Shown one piece after another: positions 35,701 to 44,027 of a stretch of 48,342 nucleotides of DNA (the stretch's first letter is position 1; each line of letters begins with the position of its first letter). The position numbers were made by a program, and so were the translations under genes. The DNA is from Prosthecobacter gellanilyticus. GTDB lineage: Bacteria > Verrucomicrobiota > Verrucomicrobiia > Verrucomicrobiales > Verrucomicrobiaceae. The notes beneath the pieces were generated by a model. It had not been told where the DNA came from. It ran no database searches and saw only the letters and a program-made list of their open reading frames with translations. The stretch lies in the NCBI RefSeq assembly GCF_007992435.1, contig NZ_BKAG01000054.1, forward strand, positions 1-48,342, in the 5' to 3' direction.

Positions 35701-36258
35701 GGTCGCGGGCGGCCCATCGCCGTGAAGCTCAGCTCGGACAAGACGCACTATCGTGCAGGCGAGATCCCGATCATCCGCATCCAGGCCTCGCAGCCCGCGC
35801 ATCTTCGCCTGCTGTATCAGGATGCCAGCGGTGCCATCGTCACCCTTTTCCCCAACGCACTGATGCCGGATGACCGCATCCCTGGCGGTGGCCAGTCTTT
35901 CCAGATCATGCCGGCGCGCAGCCAGAAGAATGCCGCGCAAGAGGTGGCTATCGAGATCACAGGCCCGCCCTTCGGCATGGAGCAACTCGTGGCCGTCGTG
36001 AGTGACCGTCCGTTTGCGGATGGTGAGAACTATGGGATGCACATGAGCAAGGGCGCGACCTTCATGGAGGAGAGTTCCAAGGACATCCAGTCTGTCATCA
36101 CCAAGGCAGCGCGGCTCATTGCGCGTCCTGCCTCCAGTGACACGCCTGCGGCTATCACCTCATCTGCATCATCGTCATCTTCCGCTCATGCAGCTCTCAC
36201 TCGCACCAGCCGGCCTGCACGCGGCTTGGATCGCGTCGTGCTCCACACAGCTCCGTAA
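32794..36258 (+). CDS. Ser/Thr kinase fused to c-type heme domains and DUF4384, 1154 residues
   Basis: Residues 60-310 form a kinase: DRGGMAAVYLG, VAVK (K90), VIHRDIKPQN (D184), LADFGLA (D202), GTLAYMAPEQ, apparently active. One membrane helix lies at about 331-347. A Pro/Ala/Glu spacer leads to a planctomycete-cytochrome-type domain with the heme motif CGECH (423-427), a possible Met ligand in DGDMPLK and LLSWIKAGAPDP. A long unclassified region with RHNRLAERH, GYYWLSYDF and NGLNGYYV ends in a second heme motif, CMICH (811-815). The C-terminus (about 1000-1095) is DUF4384 (HYRAGEIPIIRI, VTLFPNALMPDD). Topology puts both hemes in the periplasm, where c-type heme is attached. It is a candidate redox, oxygen or NO sensor kinase. 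The caspase gene follows after 27 bp. Confidence 0.9.
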   Translation: MSDSPSDSSDATTIISSHAPGSPAPTPEELMRRALESSVSGAAHGWKAPTVEEMTALLPQYEISALIDRGGMAAVYLGRQPGIDRAVAVKVMPPEFAADPEFVARFRREVRTLGRLQHQGIVSVYESGQTGAGHVYFVMEHVAGGNLARLIHSAGLTSEQALELTMQICEALQYAHAQGVIHRDIKPQNVLMTPDGRAKLADFGLARPMHPEATGLTKSHVSMGTLAYMAPEQCAGLELDQRADIYALGVMLYEMLTGSRPQGAFEPPSHKARVDVRLDEVVMKAMRQEPERRYQHVSELQQDVSSIREATARPAQPYIKRPKKSSNLANWIAIGATVPVLAFFGFITWETMHDNKEWRSLPAPEEPVADATPVTEPPALVTKAPEPAAVTPPAPERVVEAPAAPKLGDDLASRVFVLLRDRCGECHSERAESPDEFAIIENFAALRTSDYLNLKSPESSMLYVQVRDGDMPLKTQADREAKRKPVPFTDDENALLLSWIKAGAPDPGSSAIAAAAPAVTTTLPEPARAVVSLAAEVRAVMDDLQSLPAEVAADTRYVSLAAPHNNSREVSVKQLDLMRQGVRKVLNSLSTNPRIATFQEVGPEKVLFRVRLRDLGWDAMLWDRITSFYPFAVETSLSAALHIKTPVVRADWLAATATRAPLYHDLLRLPDHQQELEAKLGVSVFANLAAGEALRSGFTKSGVSRHNRLAERHDMRAYSGYYWLSYDFKESGGRANLHTNPLGPDAAHLLGGTRAFEHAGGEIVFSLPNGLNGYYVSDVTGKRLDGAVPTEIVSDRTNITGRAEVSNAMACMICHDQGIKQLPRDEIRPLAKTYGADEQRLVEMLHPPQDKIDSVVNEDTQRFLAALKSAGITAEGGSEPVSALFKHYDRIITLAEAAAETGLTVDDFQKQLEPQIGLFDVKTLLEGDGMSREHFLDKFADIITRLNFGTVRGSVVLPGLDIAGREPSPGRGRPIAVKLSSDKTHYRAGEIPIIRIQASQPAHLRLLYQDASGAIVTLFPNALMPDDRIPGGGQSFQIMPARSQKNAAQEVAIEITGPPFGMEQLVAVVSDRPFADGENYGMHMSKGATFMEESSKDIQSVITKAARLIARPASSDTPAAITSSASSSSSAHAALTRTSRPARGLDRVVLHTAP

Positions 36259-36285
36259 TGCGCCGCTCTCTCTTCTCCCGAACTT

Positions 36286-37914
36286 ATGAAATCGCATTCG
36301 CTTATCGCCATGCTGCTTTTGCCGTTAGGCCTGCTGGCCCAGGAAACGCCGGAAAAATCGGTGCGCATCATCACCCGTGATGCCACCACACCCGCTGGCG
36401 AGCCACGCGTGGCCTTGATCATGGGCGTGTCTGAGGTGGGCTCCCCGATCTTCGGCAGCCTGCCGGGGATCAAGCAGGACCTCGGCCGCATGAAGGCCAC
36501 GTTGGAGGCGGCGCAGTTTGAGGTACATGTGGTCACGGAGCCGACTCTGGTCGAGGCACACAAGGCCATCGATGATTTCGGTGACCGCCTGCTCGCCACC
36601 AAGGGCGTGGGGCTTTTTTACTTCAGCGGCCATGGTGGTGAATACAATGGCGCGAACTATCTCATCCCCAAAGGAGCGCGCATCACCAAGCCCGTGGATG
36701 TGATGCAGGAGGCCATTGCGGCCAAGCGCGTGATTGGTCGCATGGAGGGCCAGGGCACGCGGGTGAACATCATCTTCCTCGACTGCTGTCGCAATGACCT
36801 GACGAAGTCGGCCGGGGGGCCTGGTCTGGCCGTCATGCAGGCGCAGGGCACCTTCATTGGCTTTGCCACCGCATCAGAAATGACCGCCGCCGCTTCCATG
36901 AATGGCAGTCCGTACACTACTGCCTTGTGCAAGTTTATGACGCAGCCCGGACTGAGCATCAGTGACATGCACACGCGTGTGACGTCCGAGGTGAAAACCG
37001 TGACGCGTGCAGCTGGCGCGGAGCAGACTCCTTTCATGAACTCCGGGCTGAGTGACCTCTTCTACTTCATGCCCGGTGCTGCCGACCTGCCGCCTCCAGG
37101 CGCCATGCCGCCCGTCATGCCTGCCGGCGGCGGAATCGCTCCGGTGGATGTGAAGATCAGCGCTTTTCAACTGGCTCCGGGGGTGGAGATGAAGTTCGTG
37201 CACTGTGATTCTGGCAGCTTTTATCTCGGCAGTCCCAACGACGAAGCCGGGCATGGCGATGACGAAGCTGCGGGCTTTGTGAGGTTGACCAAGGAGTTCT
37301 GGATCGCGCAGACGGAATGCACCCAGGCGCAATGGCAGGCCGTGATGGGCTCAAATCCGAGCGAGTTCAAAGGCCCCAACCAGCCCATGAACAACGTGAG
37401 CTACAATGATGCCATGAACTTCTGCCTGCGCATGAATGCCGCGGTCAAACCCAAGGATGGGTGGAGGGTCAGCCTGCCTACCGAGGCCCAGTGGGAGTAT
37501 GCCTGCCGGGCGGGAACACAAAGTGCCTTCAGCTTTGACGCGAGCTGGGCAGACCTCTGGATGCACGGCAACTATGCGGACAAAAGCTACACGCAGTTCA
37601 CGCACGGGGACAAGACCCACAGCGATGGCGTGGGCAACAGCACGGCCGCCGTGGCGACCTACCGGCCGAACGCGTGGGGTCTCTATGACATGCATGGGAA
37701 TGTCTGGGAGTGGTGCGTGCATCCCTACTACAAGCAGCAGGTCGTGGGTGATGATCCCTGGGGCACAGCGAATGTCGCCAGCATGAACCGTGTGATGCGT
37801 GGGGGTTCCTGGATGACCACCTATGACAAATGCCGCAGTGCCAGCCGCTCTCCCGGTCCTGCGGAGACGCGCAGGAACTCCATCGGCTTCCGTGTGGTGC
37901 TGGTGAAGGGCTGA
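36286..37914 (+). CDS. Exported caspase-like (C14) protease - FGE-like fusion
   Basis: 542 residues with the signal peptide MKSHSLIAMLLLPLGLLAQ. Residues 38-275 are a peptidase C14/metacaspase domain: the start RVALIMGVSEVGSPIFGSLPG, catalytic His116 in FYFSGHGGEYNG and catalytic Cys in IIFLDCCRND (C168, or its neighbour C167). A Pro/Met linker (about 278-292) leads to an FGE/sulfatase-modifying-factor domain (about 300-542) with SLPTEAQWEYACRAGTQ, HGNVWEWC and VMRGGSW. Of the two FGE active-site Cys, the first position is T511 and only C516 remains, so formylglycine synthesis is unlikely. It lies 27 bp after the heme kinase, whose DUF4384 domain is a frequent partner of C14 proteases, so the two are one operon. 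Confidence 0.9.
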   Translation: MKSHSLIAMLLLPLGLLAQETPEKSVRIITRDATTPAGEPRVALIMGVSEVGSPIFGSLPGIKQDLGRMKATLEAAQFEVHVVTEPTLVEAHKAIDDFGDRLLATKGVGLFYFSGHGGEYNGANYLIPKGARITKPVDVMQEAIAAKRVIGRMEGQGTRVNIIFLDCCRNDLTKSAGGPGLAVMQAQGTFIGFATASEMTAAASMNGSPYTTALCKFMTQPGLSISDMHTRVTSEVKTVTRAAGAEQTPFMNSGLSDLFYFMPGAADLPPPGAMPPVMPAGGGIAPVDVKISAFQLAPGVEMKFVHCDSGSFYLGSPNDEAGHGDDEAAGFVRLTKEFWIAQTECTQAQWQAVMGSNPSEFKGPNQPMNNVSYNDAMNFCLRMNAAVKPKDGWRVSLPTEAQWEYACRAGTQSAFSFDASWADLWMHGNYADKSYTQFTHGDKTHSDGVGNSTAAVATYRPNAWGLYDMHGNVWEWCVHPYYKQQVVGDDPWGTANVASMNRVMRGGSWMTTYDKCRSASRSPGPAETRRNSIGFRVVLVKG

Positions 37915-38016
37915 CGGATGACGAACAGGCCGCCACCTGCAATGCAGAACTATCCTTGCCTGCAGCCCCGTGGCTGAATAGCATCCGGCCCATTCTTTTC
38001 ATCGCTCCCGTCCTCC

Positions 38017-41000
38017 ATGTTACGCTGCCTTGCCGTCCTTTTCGCCTGTGTGTTTTCCACCCGGGCAGGCACGTTGCCGTCGGTGGAGTCCCGACCGCTC
38101 ACCGCAGCGGAGCAAATGCCGGCGGGGCTGGACAAGTCCGACTGGTCCGGCATTCGAGAAGCGTATGAAGCGGGCCGGCATGAGTTCCTCAAGCAGAAGG
38201 ATGGCAGCTATCTGGCGCGGAACCCAGGTCTGGGCTGGACGATGACTTTTGATGAGCACGGCTTCACCGCACGACCTGAGGAGGGCACGTGGGAGTGGGG
38301 GCTGGAGCTGGAGTCAGGCCAGACGAGGCCTAACCAGGAGTCCTTCGAGAGGAAGAGCGGCTCGAACCGCCTGGAGGCGCGGCTCGGCCCCGTCATCATG
38401 GAGTGGTTCGTCAATGACTCACGCGGTCTTGAACAAGGCTGGACGCTCACCGCCCCCGCCGAGATCCGGCTGCGAGTCCGTGGCGGGCTCAAATCCGATG
38501 TCTCTGCGCAGAGCATCACCTTCGGCGGTCAGATCACCTACTCAGGCCTCAAAGCCTGGGACGCCAGAGGCAGGATCATCCCCACTCATTTCGAGGCCAC
38601 CGCGGAAGGTTTTGCCGTGCGCTATGATGACACCGGCGCCCAGTATCCCCTAACCATTGATCCGATGGTGGGATCTGTGTATTTCAATGCGCATCAGATG
38701 TCGGAAGGTGACGGTTTCGGAAGCTCAGTCGCCGTTTCGGGAAACACGGCGGTGGTCGGGGCGCCTTGGGAGGACGGTAGTTCGGCGGGGGTGAATGGCG
38801 CCGTGAACGAGAATGCAACCTCCGCCGGGGCGGCTTATGTCTTTGTGCGCAGCGGTTCGGCCTGGAGCAGGCAGGCGTATTTGAAAGCTGGCACCTTGCA
38901 TGGAGGCGATAATTTCGGCTGGTCCGTGGCCATCTCAGGAAATACGGTCGTGGTCGGAGCCCTGGGCGAGGCCAGCAGCGCGACCGGAGTGAATGGCACT
39001 GGCTCGGATCAGTCGGCACCTGGTGCTGGCGCAGCTTATGTCTTCGTGCGCAACGGCACAACATGGACCCAGCAGGCCTATTTAAAGGCGAGCCAGGTTA
39101 CGGCAGAAGATCGCTTTGGCTGCTCTGTGGCCGTTTCGGGAGACACGGTAGTGGTTGGAGCCTACGCGGAAGATGGCGGCTCGACAGGAGTGAACGGCAC
39201 GCCTGATGAGGCGCTTGGCCTCGATGGAAACGGGGGTGCCGCCTATGTGTTTGCGCGCACAGGGACGACTTGGAACCAGCAGGCGTATTTGAAAGCCCAC
39301 CAAGTCTCGATGCATGACTGCTTCGGCTACTCTGTGGCCGTCTCGGGAGACACCGTGGTGGTCGGGGCCTACGGAGAGGATGGTGGCGCGACAGGGGTGA
39401 ACGGCCCGGTGGACGAACTCCAGGAGGGCGCAGGAGCGGTCTATGTCTTCACGCGCAGCGGCACCGAATGGGGCCAGCAGGCGTATCTGAAGGCCAGTCA
39501 TGTCGAAGCGGGTGATTTCTTTGGAGATTCGGTGGCGATCTCGGGAGACACCGTGGTGGTCGGGGTGCCTAACGATGACAGCAACAGCACTGGCGTGAAC
39601 AGTACGCCTAACTGGATTCTTGGCAGGGACGGAGATGCCGGTGCGGCTTATGTGTTTGTGCGCAACGGCAGTTCGTGGAGCCAGCAGGCGTATTTGAAGG
39701 CCAGACAGGTTTCCGCAGGGGATTATTTTGGAAGGTCGGTGGCCATCTCGGGAGACATGATTGTGATCGGGGCACCCGGAGAGGATGGCGGCGCGACAGG
39801 GGTGAATGGCACGCCCGATGAATACTTTGGCCAAAACGGTAACGTGGGCGCGGCGTATGCCTTCGTGCGGTATGGCGCCATCTGGAGCCAGCAGGCATAT
39901 CTGAAGGCCAGTTATCTGACGCATGGGGACAATCTCGGCGTCAAAGTGGCCGCCTCGGGAGACATTGCGCTGACAGGGATACCTGCGGAAGACAACCGTG
40001 AAATACTGCCCTACCCGGGTATGGTTGATTCTGGCAGGGCCCTGGCTTTTAGTGGACTCGGTGCCACTCCGCCGGTCATCACCAGCATCAGTCCAGTCTT
40101 GGGGAGGACGAGTGGCGGCACCCAGGTCATGATCAGGGGGACTGGTTTTACGGGGTTGGGCTACAGCAAGGTTTCCTCAGTGACCTTCGACGGCATTGCT
40201 GCCACGGAGATCACGCTCGTGGATGACATGACGATCTCCTGCAAAACACCCGCTCATGCTGCGGGCACGGCCCAAGTGGTGATCACCACTCCGCCGGGCG
40301 GTGTCACGGCTCCAGGCACGGTCTACACCTATGCCATGATCAACAGCAGACCCAGCTTCACCCTGCCCGCCGAAGGGATGGTGAGCGCGGGCGCCGTCTG
40401 GAAAGTTCAGCCGAATGCGGGCAGGCGGGAGTGGGTCTCCATCGCATCATCAGCGGATGGAATGAAGCTGGCGGCGGTGGCATACCTCGGCCAGATCCAC
40501 ACGTCGACGGACTCTGGAGAGAGCTGGACGGCGCGAGAGCAGAGTCGAAAATGGCGGTCCATCACCTCCTCGGCCGACGGAACAAAGCTGGTTGCAGTGG
40601 CCCATGACGACCGGATTTACACCTCGACCGACTCTGGAGAGAGCTGGATTGGACGGGAGAGCGGCCGGAGCTGGTCTTGCATCGCATCGTCAGCAGATGG
40701 CACGAAACTGGTGGCGGCAGAAGCCCATGCTGCCCCGAATGCTTCCGGACGGATTTACACCTCCACAGATTCTGGCGCGAACTGGATCGTGCAGCCAAAT
40801 ACTCCGAGGAACTGGACGGCCATGGCATCGTCGTCCGATGGGACAAAGCTGGTGGCGGTCACAAGCACCTCGAACCCTTCCTTGTCCCCTTACGGCTGGG
40901 TTTGTGTCTCGAATGACTTCGGGGCCACGTGGAGCCCGTGGCAAAGCCAGGGTGAGAATCTTTGGTTCTCGGCCGCTTCATCCGCTGATGGAACGAAGCT

Positions 41001-43875
41001 GGCGGCACTAGGGGCACAGCTTTGCACATCGGCCGACTCCGGAGTGAACTGGGCCCGATCGTTGTTTAACCCGTCAGGGAACGCCATCGCCTCCTCCGCT
41101 GACGGGACAAGGCTGGTGGCCGTGGCCAAAGACTCTGTTTATACTTCAATAGATTCTGGGGTGACCTGGAAAAGATGGTCGACTCGCCGGAATTGGACTG
41201 CCGTTGCTTCCTCGGCAGACGGCACCAAGCTGGCGGCGATCAGTGATAGTGAAATCTGCACGTCCAGAGAGGTGTGTCACACCATCAAGGTTCAGGCAGA
41301 CCGCGGCGCGGTCACCGCCGCCAGCCTGGTGACAAACATCTCCGCAGGTCCGCCCAGTGATGCGGGGCAGACCGTCAGCTTCGTGGTCACGAATGACAAC
41401 CCTGCCCTCTTCAGCAGCCAGCCAGAGATCAATGGCAGCGGCACCTTGACCTTTACTCCGCAGCCCACCGCCTGCGGCACGGCTACAGTAGTGGTGACGG
41501 CTGTGGATGATGGGGGCACGCTTCATGGGGGGCTTGACACAAGTCCGCCGCAAAGGTTCACGATCACCACCACCACTGGCATTTCAGTCACCGGCAACGG
41601 CATGAGCATCACTCACGCAGACCTGACGCCGTCAGCTGCTAACCATACGGACTTTGGCACAGTGTCGCTGACTCGTCAGCAGGTGACACACCGCTTCACC
41701 ATCGCCAGCGCAGGGGCTGCTCCTCTCAACCTGACAGGGATGCCTTCGGTCCAGATTACCGGTGCTGCGGCTAGAGATTTCACCGTGACCACCCAGCCAG
41801 ACGCTTCTTTGTCCCATGGAGGTACGGCTTTTTTTGACATCAACTTTGACCCAACTCTGCCTGGCGTCCGAACCGCCATGGTGAGCATCCCCAGTGATGA
41901 TCCGGCCCTGCCGGTCTTCAGCTTCGCCATCTCAGGCTTTGGAAGGGTGGACAAGCTGCGGAGCCAAACCATTACCTTCTCACCGCCTGCAGCGCTTCAC
42001 GTGGGCCAGGGTGTGCTGATCCTGAATGCGTCCAGTAGTTCTGGGCTGCCAGTCACGTTCGACCTGGTCCCGGACCAGGCGTCCGGGAACTACAGCTACA
42101 CGCAGGCTTTGCTGCGCGGCCGCTACCTCTTGCCCTACTATAGGGGAACTGTGAAGGTCGCGGCCTCGCAGGCTGGTGATGGTCGCTATGCTCCGGCACT
42201 GGCCGTGGTGAGGACGATCATCGTTCACGGAACTCCTGGAAACACCACACTGGCTGATCTGACACACGTCTACGATGGCAGTCCCAAACCTGTCTCCGTA
42301 GTTGGCTTGGGGCCGGCCGTCACCAGCATCACTTACGAAGCAGGCGGCATCAAGGGGCCCGCCGCTCCCGTGGCCGCTGGCAGCTACAAGGTGGAGGCAT
42401 CGTCAGGAGGGAGAACTGTGACCGCTTCCCTAGTCATCGCCAAAGCCCCGCTCTACGTTACTCCGGACGACCAGCGCAAGTTCGCTGGCCAAGCCAATCC
42501 AGGCCTAACCTACAAGATCACAGGTTTTCGTGGCACGGACACGGAAGCTGTGGTGACCAGGATGCCGGTTTTGAGGACCACTGCGGGGCCGGCCAGCCCG
42601 GGCGGAGAATACGCCATCACGGCCAGCGGTGCCGAGGCTCGGAACTACACCTTTGTCTACCAGCAGGGCACGCTTGTTGTGGACAGCTTTGCTGGCAGTT
42701 ATGATGCGCTGATGGTGGACGGAGCCCGCATGCCTGTCGGCAAGCTCGCCATCACCGTGGCAGCTTCCAACACAGCCTTTTCCGCCAGCCTCACCACCGC
42801 TGCGGAGAGTTCGGCCGTCTCCTTCGCGGGCAGCCTTGTCACCAACCCCGCGCTGGAGCAGGCCGCCGGCAGCGCTACCATGATGAAGTCCGGCGTTCCT
42901 TATGCGATCCAGTTCACTCTGCCTCTGAAGGGCAGGGTCACCACCAGTGCCACACGTGATGGCACAGCCCTTGGCAGCGCCATGGATGGCCAGAAGCTCA
43001 GCACTAGCAGCGTGCTGCACGCAGGAGTTCACACCGTTGTTCTGGAACCTGCCAGCCCACCCGAGGCCCATGTGCCTGCCGGCGCGGGCTGGGCCACCGC
43101 TGCCATCAGTAGCAAAGGCGTGCTGACACTCACAGGCAGACTGGGGGATGGCACCGCATTCATCAGCAGCGTCTCACCCGATGAGATGCTGGATCCTGGC
43201 TATCGCATCTTCCTGCAGCCGTATCTCGACATCACCAGCCAGACAAAACCGTCGGGCGGCCGCCCGGCGCTTCCCGGCACGCCCAAGTTCACGCCGCGTC
43301 CGCAGTGCTTCCTGGCGGGCAGCTTTGAATTGATCTCACACCCGTGGCTGCTCAATCGCCGCCATGTGGTCGCTGCTGGCATGATCTGGAAGAAATCCGG
43401 CCTTTCCACGGATGCTGGCTACCGCGGCGGTTTCGGCCCCGTGAATACCGTGCTCTTACTCGACCCCTGGCAGAAGCCCGTCCCTGCCACCAAGACCACG
43501 CCTGCCGTCACATTGCCGCAGCGTCTCGGCCTCAGTGTGCCTGACTTCACCGTCACGCACAGCGCCAGCGGCAGTGCTTCCGATGCAGAGCTGCCCGTCC
43601 GCCTGGCCATCAGTTCCACAAACGCCGTCAGCGTGCTGTCGCCTTCCATCAACCTAACCAAATGGAAGACAACCAGCTTCAATGCCACCAACGGCACCTT
43701 CACCGGCAGCTTTGAGCTCACCGATGGAGCCCTCAAGCGTCCGGCGACCTTCAGCGGCGTCCTCCGCCAGCCTGCGGACAGCCAGGATGCACTCATCGGA
43801 GACGGCCACTACCTTCTGCCACCCATGACCGGCACGGAGAAAAGCACGGGGGAGATCAATTTTCAGAGGCCCTAG
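38017..43875 (+). CDS. Giant exported FG-GAP/TIG/BNR/MBG surface protein, 1952 residues
   Basis: The signal peptide MLRCLAVLFACVFSTRAG starts at 38017. After an unassigned 200-residue region come about seven FG-GAP-type propeller blades (about 225-675; pattern D-x-FG-x-SVAVSGDTVVVGA, then GAAYVF and WxQQAYLKA), a TIG/IPT domain (about 686-780), and seven or so BNR/sialidase-type blades (about 805-1085; SSADGTKLVAVA, then IYTSTDSGESW). Further on are an Abnormal-spindle/choice-of-anchor-D-type domain (about 1190-1310), MBG-like modules (about 1408-1560, YVTPDDQRKFAGQANPG) and a C-terminal module of about 390 residues related to the end of the protein at 23.5 kb. The blades are non-enzymatic in appearance: no sialidase active site is visible. 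Probably a surface adhesin or ligand-binding protein. No clear cluster promoter precedes it. Confidence 0.85.
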   Translation: MLRCLAVLFACVFSTRAGTLPSVESRPLTAAEQMPAGLDKSDWSGIREAYEAGRHEFLKQKDGSYLARNPGLGWTMTFDEHGFTARPEEGTWEWGLELESGQTRPNQESFERKSGSNRLEARLGPVIMEWFVNDSRGLEQGWTLTAPAEIRLRVRGGLKSDVSAQSITFGGQITYSGLKAWDARGRIIPTHFEATAEGFAVRYDDTGAQYPLTIDPMVGSVYFNAHQMSEGDGFGSSVAVSGNTAVVGAPWEDGSSAGVNGAVNENATSAGAAYVFVRSGSAWSRQAYLKAGTLHGGDNFGWSVAISGNTVVVGALGEASSATGVNGTGSDQSAPGAGAAYVFVRNGTTWTQQAYLKASQVTAEDRFGCSVAVSGDTVVVGAYAEDGGSTGVNGTPDEALGLDGNGGAAYVFARTGTTWNQQAYLKAHQVSMHDCFGYSVAVSGDTVVVGAYGEDGGATGVNGPVDELQEGAGAVYVFTRSGTEWGQQAYLKASHVEAGDFFGDSVAISGDTVVVGVPNDDSNSTGVNSTPNWILGRDGDAGAAYVFVRNGSSWSQQAYLKARQVSAGDYFGRSVAISGDMIVIGAPGEDGGATGVNGTPDEYFGQNGNVGAAYAFVRYGAIWSQQAYLKASYLTHGDNLGVKVAASGDIALTGIPAEDNREILPYPGMVDSGRALAFSGLGATPPVITSISPVLGRTSGGTQVMIRGTGFTGLGYSKVSSVTFDGIAATEITLVDDMTISCKTPAHAAGTAQVVITTPPGGVTAPGTVYTYAMINSRPSFTLPAEGMVSAGAVWKVQPNAGRREWVSIASSADGMKLAAVAYLGQIHTSTDSGESWTAREQSRKWRSITSSADGTKLVAVAHDDRIYTSTDSGESWIGRESGRSWSCIASSADGTKLVAAEAHAAPNASGRIYTSTDSGANWIVQPNTPRNWTAMASSSDGTKLVAVTSTSNPSLSPYGWVCVSNDFGATWSPWQSQGENLWFSAASSADGTKLAALGAQLCTSADSGVNWARSLFNPSGNAIASSADGTRLVAVAKDSVYTSIDSGVTWKRWSTRRNWTAVASSADGTKLAAISDSEICTSREVCHTIKVQADRGAVTAASLVTNISAGPPSDAGQTVSFVVTNDNPALFSSQPEINGSGTLTFTPQPTACGTATVVVTAVDDGGTLHGGLDTSPPQRFTITTTTGISVTGNGMSITHADLTPSAANHTDFGTVSLTRQQVTHRFTIASAGAAPLNLTGMPSVQITGAAARDFTVTTQPDASLSHGGTAFFDINFDPTLPGVRTAMVSIPSDDPALPVFSFAISGFGRVDKLRSQTITFSPPAALHVGQGVLILNASSSSGLPVTFDLVPDQASGNYSYTQALLRGRYLLPYYRGTVKVAASQAGDGRYAPALAVVRTIIVHGTPGNTTLADLTHVYDGSPKPVSVVGLGPAVTSITYEAGGIKGPAAPVAAGSYKVEASSGGRTVTASLVIAKAPLYVTPDDQRKFAGQANPGLTYKITGFRGTDTEAVVTRMPVLRTTAGPASPGGEYAITASGAEARNYTFVYQQGTLVVDSFAGSYDALMVDGARMPVGKLAITVAASNTAFSASLTTAAESSAVSFAGSLVTNPALEQAAGSATMMKSGVPYAIQFTLPLKGRVTTSATRDGTALGSAMDGQKLSTSSVLHAGVHTVVLEPASPPEAHVPAGAGWATAAISSKGVLTLTGRLGDGTAFISSVSPDEMLDPGYRIFLQPYLDITSQTKPSGGRPALPGTPKFTPRPQCFLAGSFELISHPWLLNRRHVVAAGMIWKKSGLSTDAGYRGGFGPVNTVLLLDPWQKPVPATKTTPAVTLPQRLGLSVPDFTVTHSASGSASDAELPVRLAISSTNAVSVLSPSINLTKWKTTSFNATNGTFTGSFELTDGALKRPATFSGVLRQPADSQDALIGDGHYLLPPMTGTEKSTGEINFQRP

Positions 43876-43980
43876 ATGCAGCATCAGCAATCCGTCATCT
43901 CCGTACTTCCGTGCATTGAAGCTGCTGCATGCTGACGTGGCTTTTTTCTGGAGGAGTGAAGTTTTTTCCGCCTCGGCCGC
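43876..43980. other. Intergenic region before promoter P6
   Basis: It holds an 8-bp inverted repeat (ATGCAGCA, right after the stop, and TGCTGCAT near 43923) with a loop of about 40 nt, and six T near 43943. A terminator is possible but the loop is too long to be sure. Confidence 0.3.
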
Positions 43981-44003
43981 AACTCCATACCAGTAGATCC
44001 GAA
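43981..44003 (+). promoter_or_regulatory. Putative ECF promoter P6 (AAC-N16-CGAA)
   Basis: CGCAACTCC, with AAC at 43981-43983, and TCCGAAG, with CGAA at 44000-44003, spacing 16. It lies 24 nt before the ATG at 44028. Its position inside the longer open frame argues for the internal start. Confidence 0.65.
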
Positions 44004-44027
44004 GAACCTGATGCCCCGAGCATCCTT

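Noticed and set aside
27653..37914. FGE-like/C-type-lectin folds on kinase and caspase proteins suggested diversity-generating retroelement targets
   Set aside because: No reverse transcriptase, template repeat or accessory gene is visible in the window, and the 3' ends show no variable-repeat signature.
37918..38016. A seventh cluster promoter before the 1952-residue protein
   Set aside because: AAC occurs at two places, but CGAA does not follow at 16-17 bases; only degenerate matches are seen.
38700..41270. CRISPR-like periodic repeats
   Set aside because: The periodicity is from coding repeats (FG-GAP and BNR blades) with diverged units, not identical repeats with unique spacers.
43929..44027. 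Longer N-terminus for the 44-kb exported protein
   Set aside because: It would place promoter P6 inside the gene and bury the signal peptide; the ATG at 44028 solves both.
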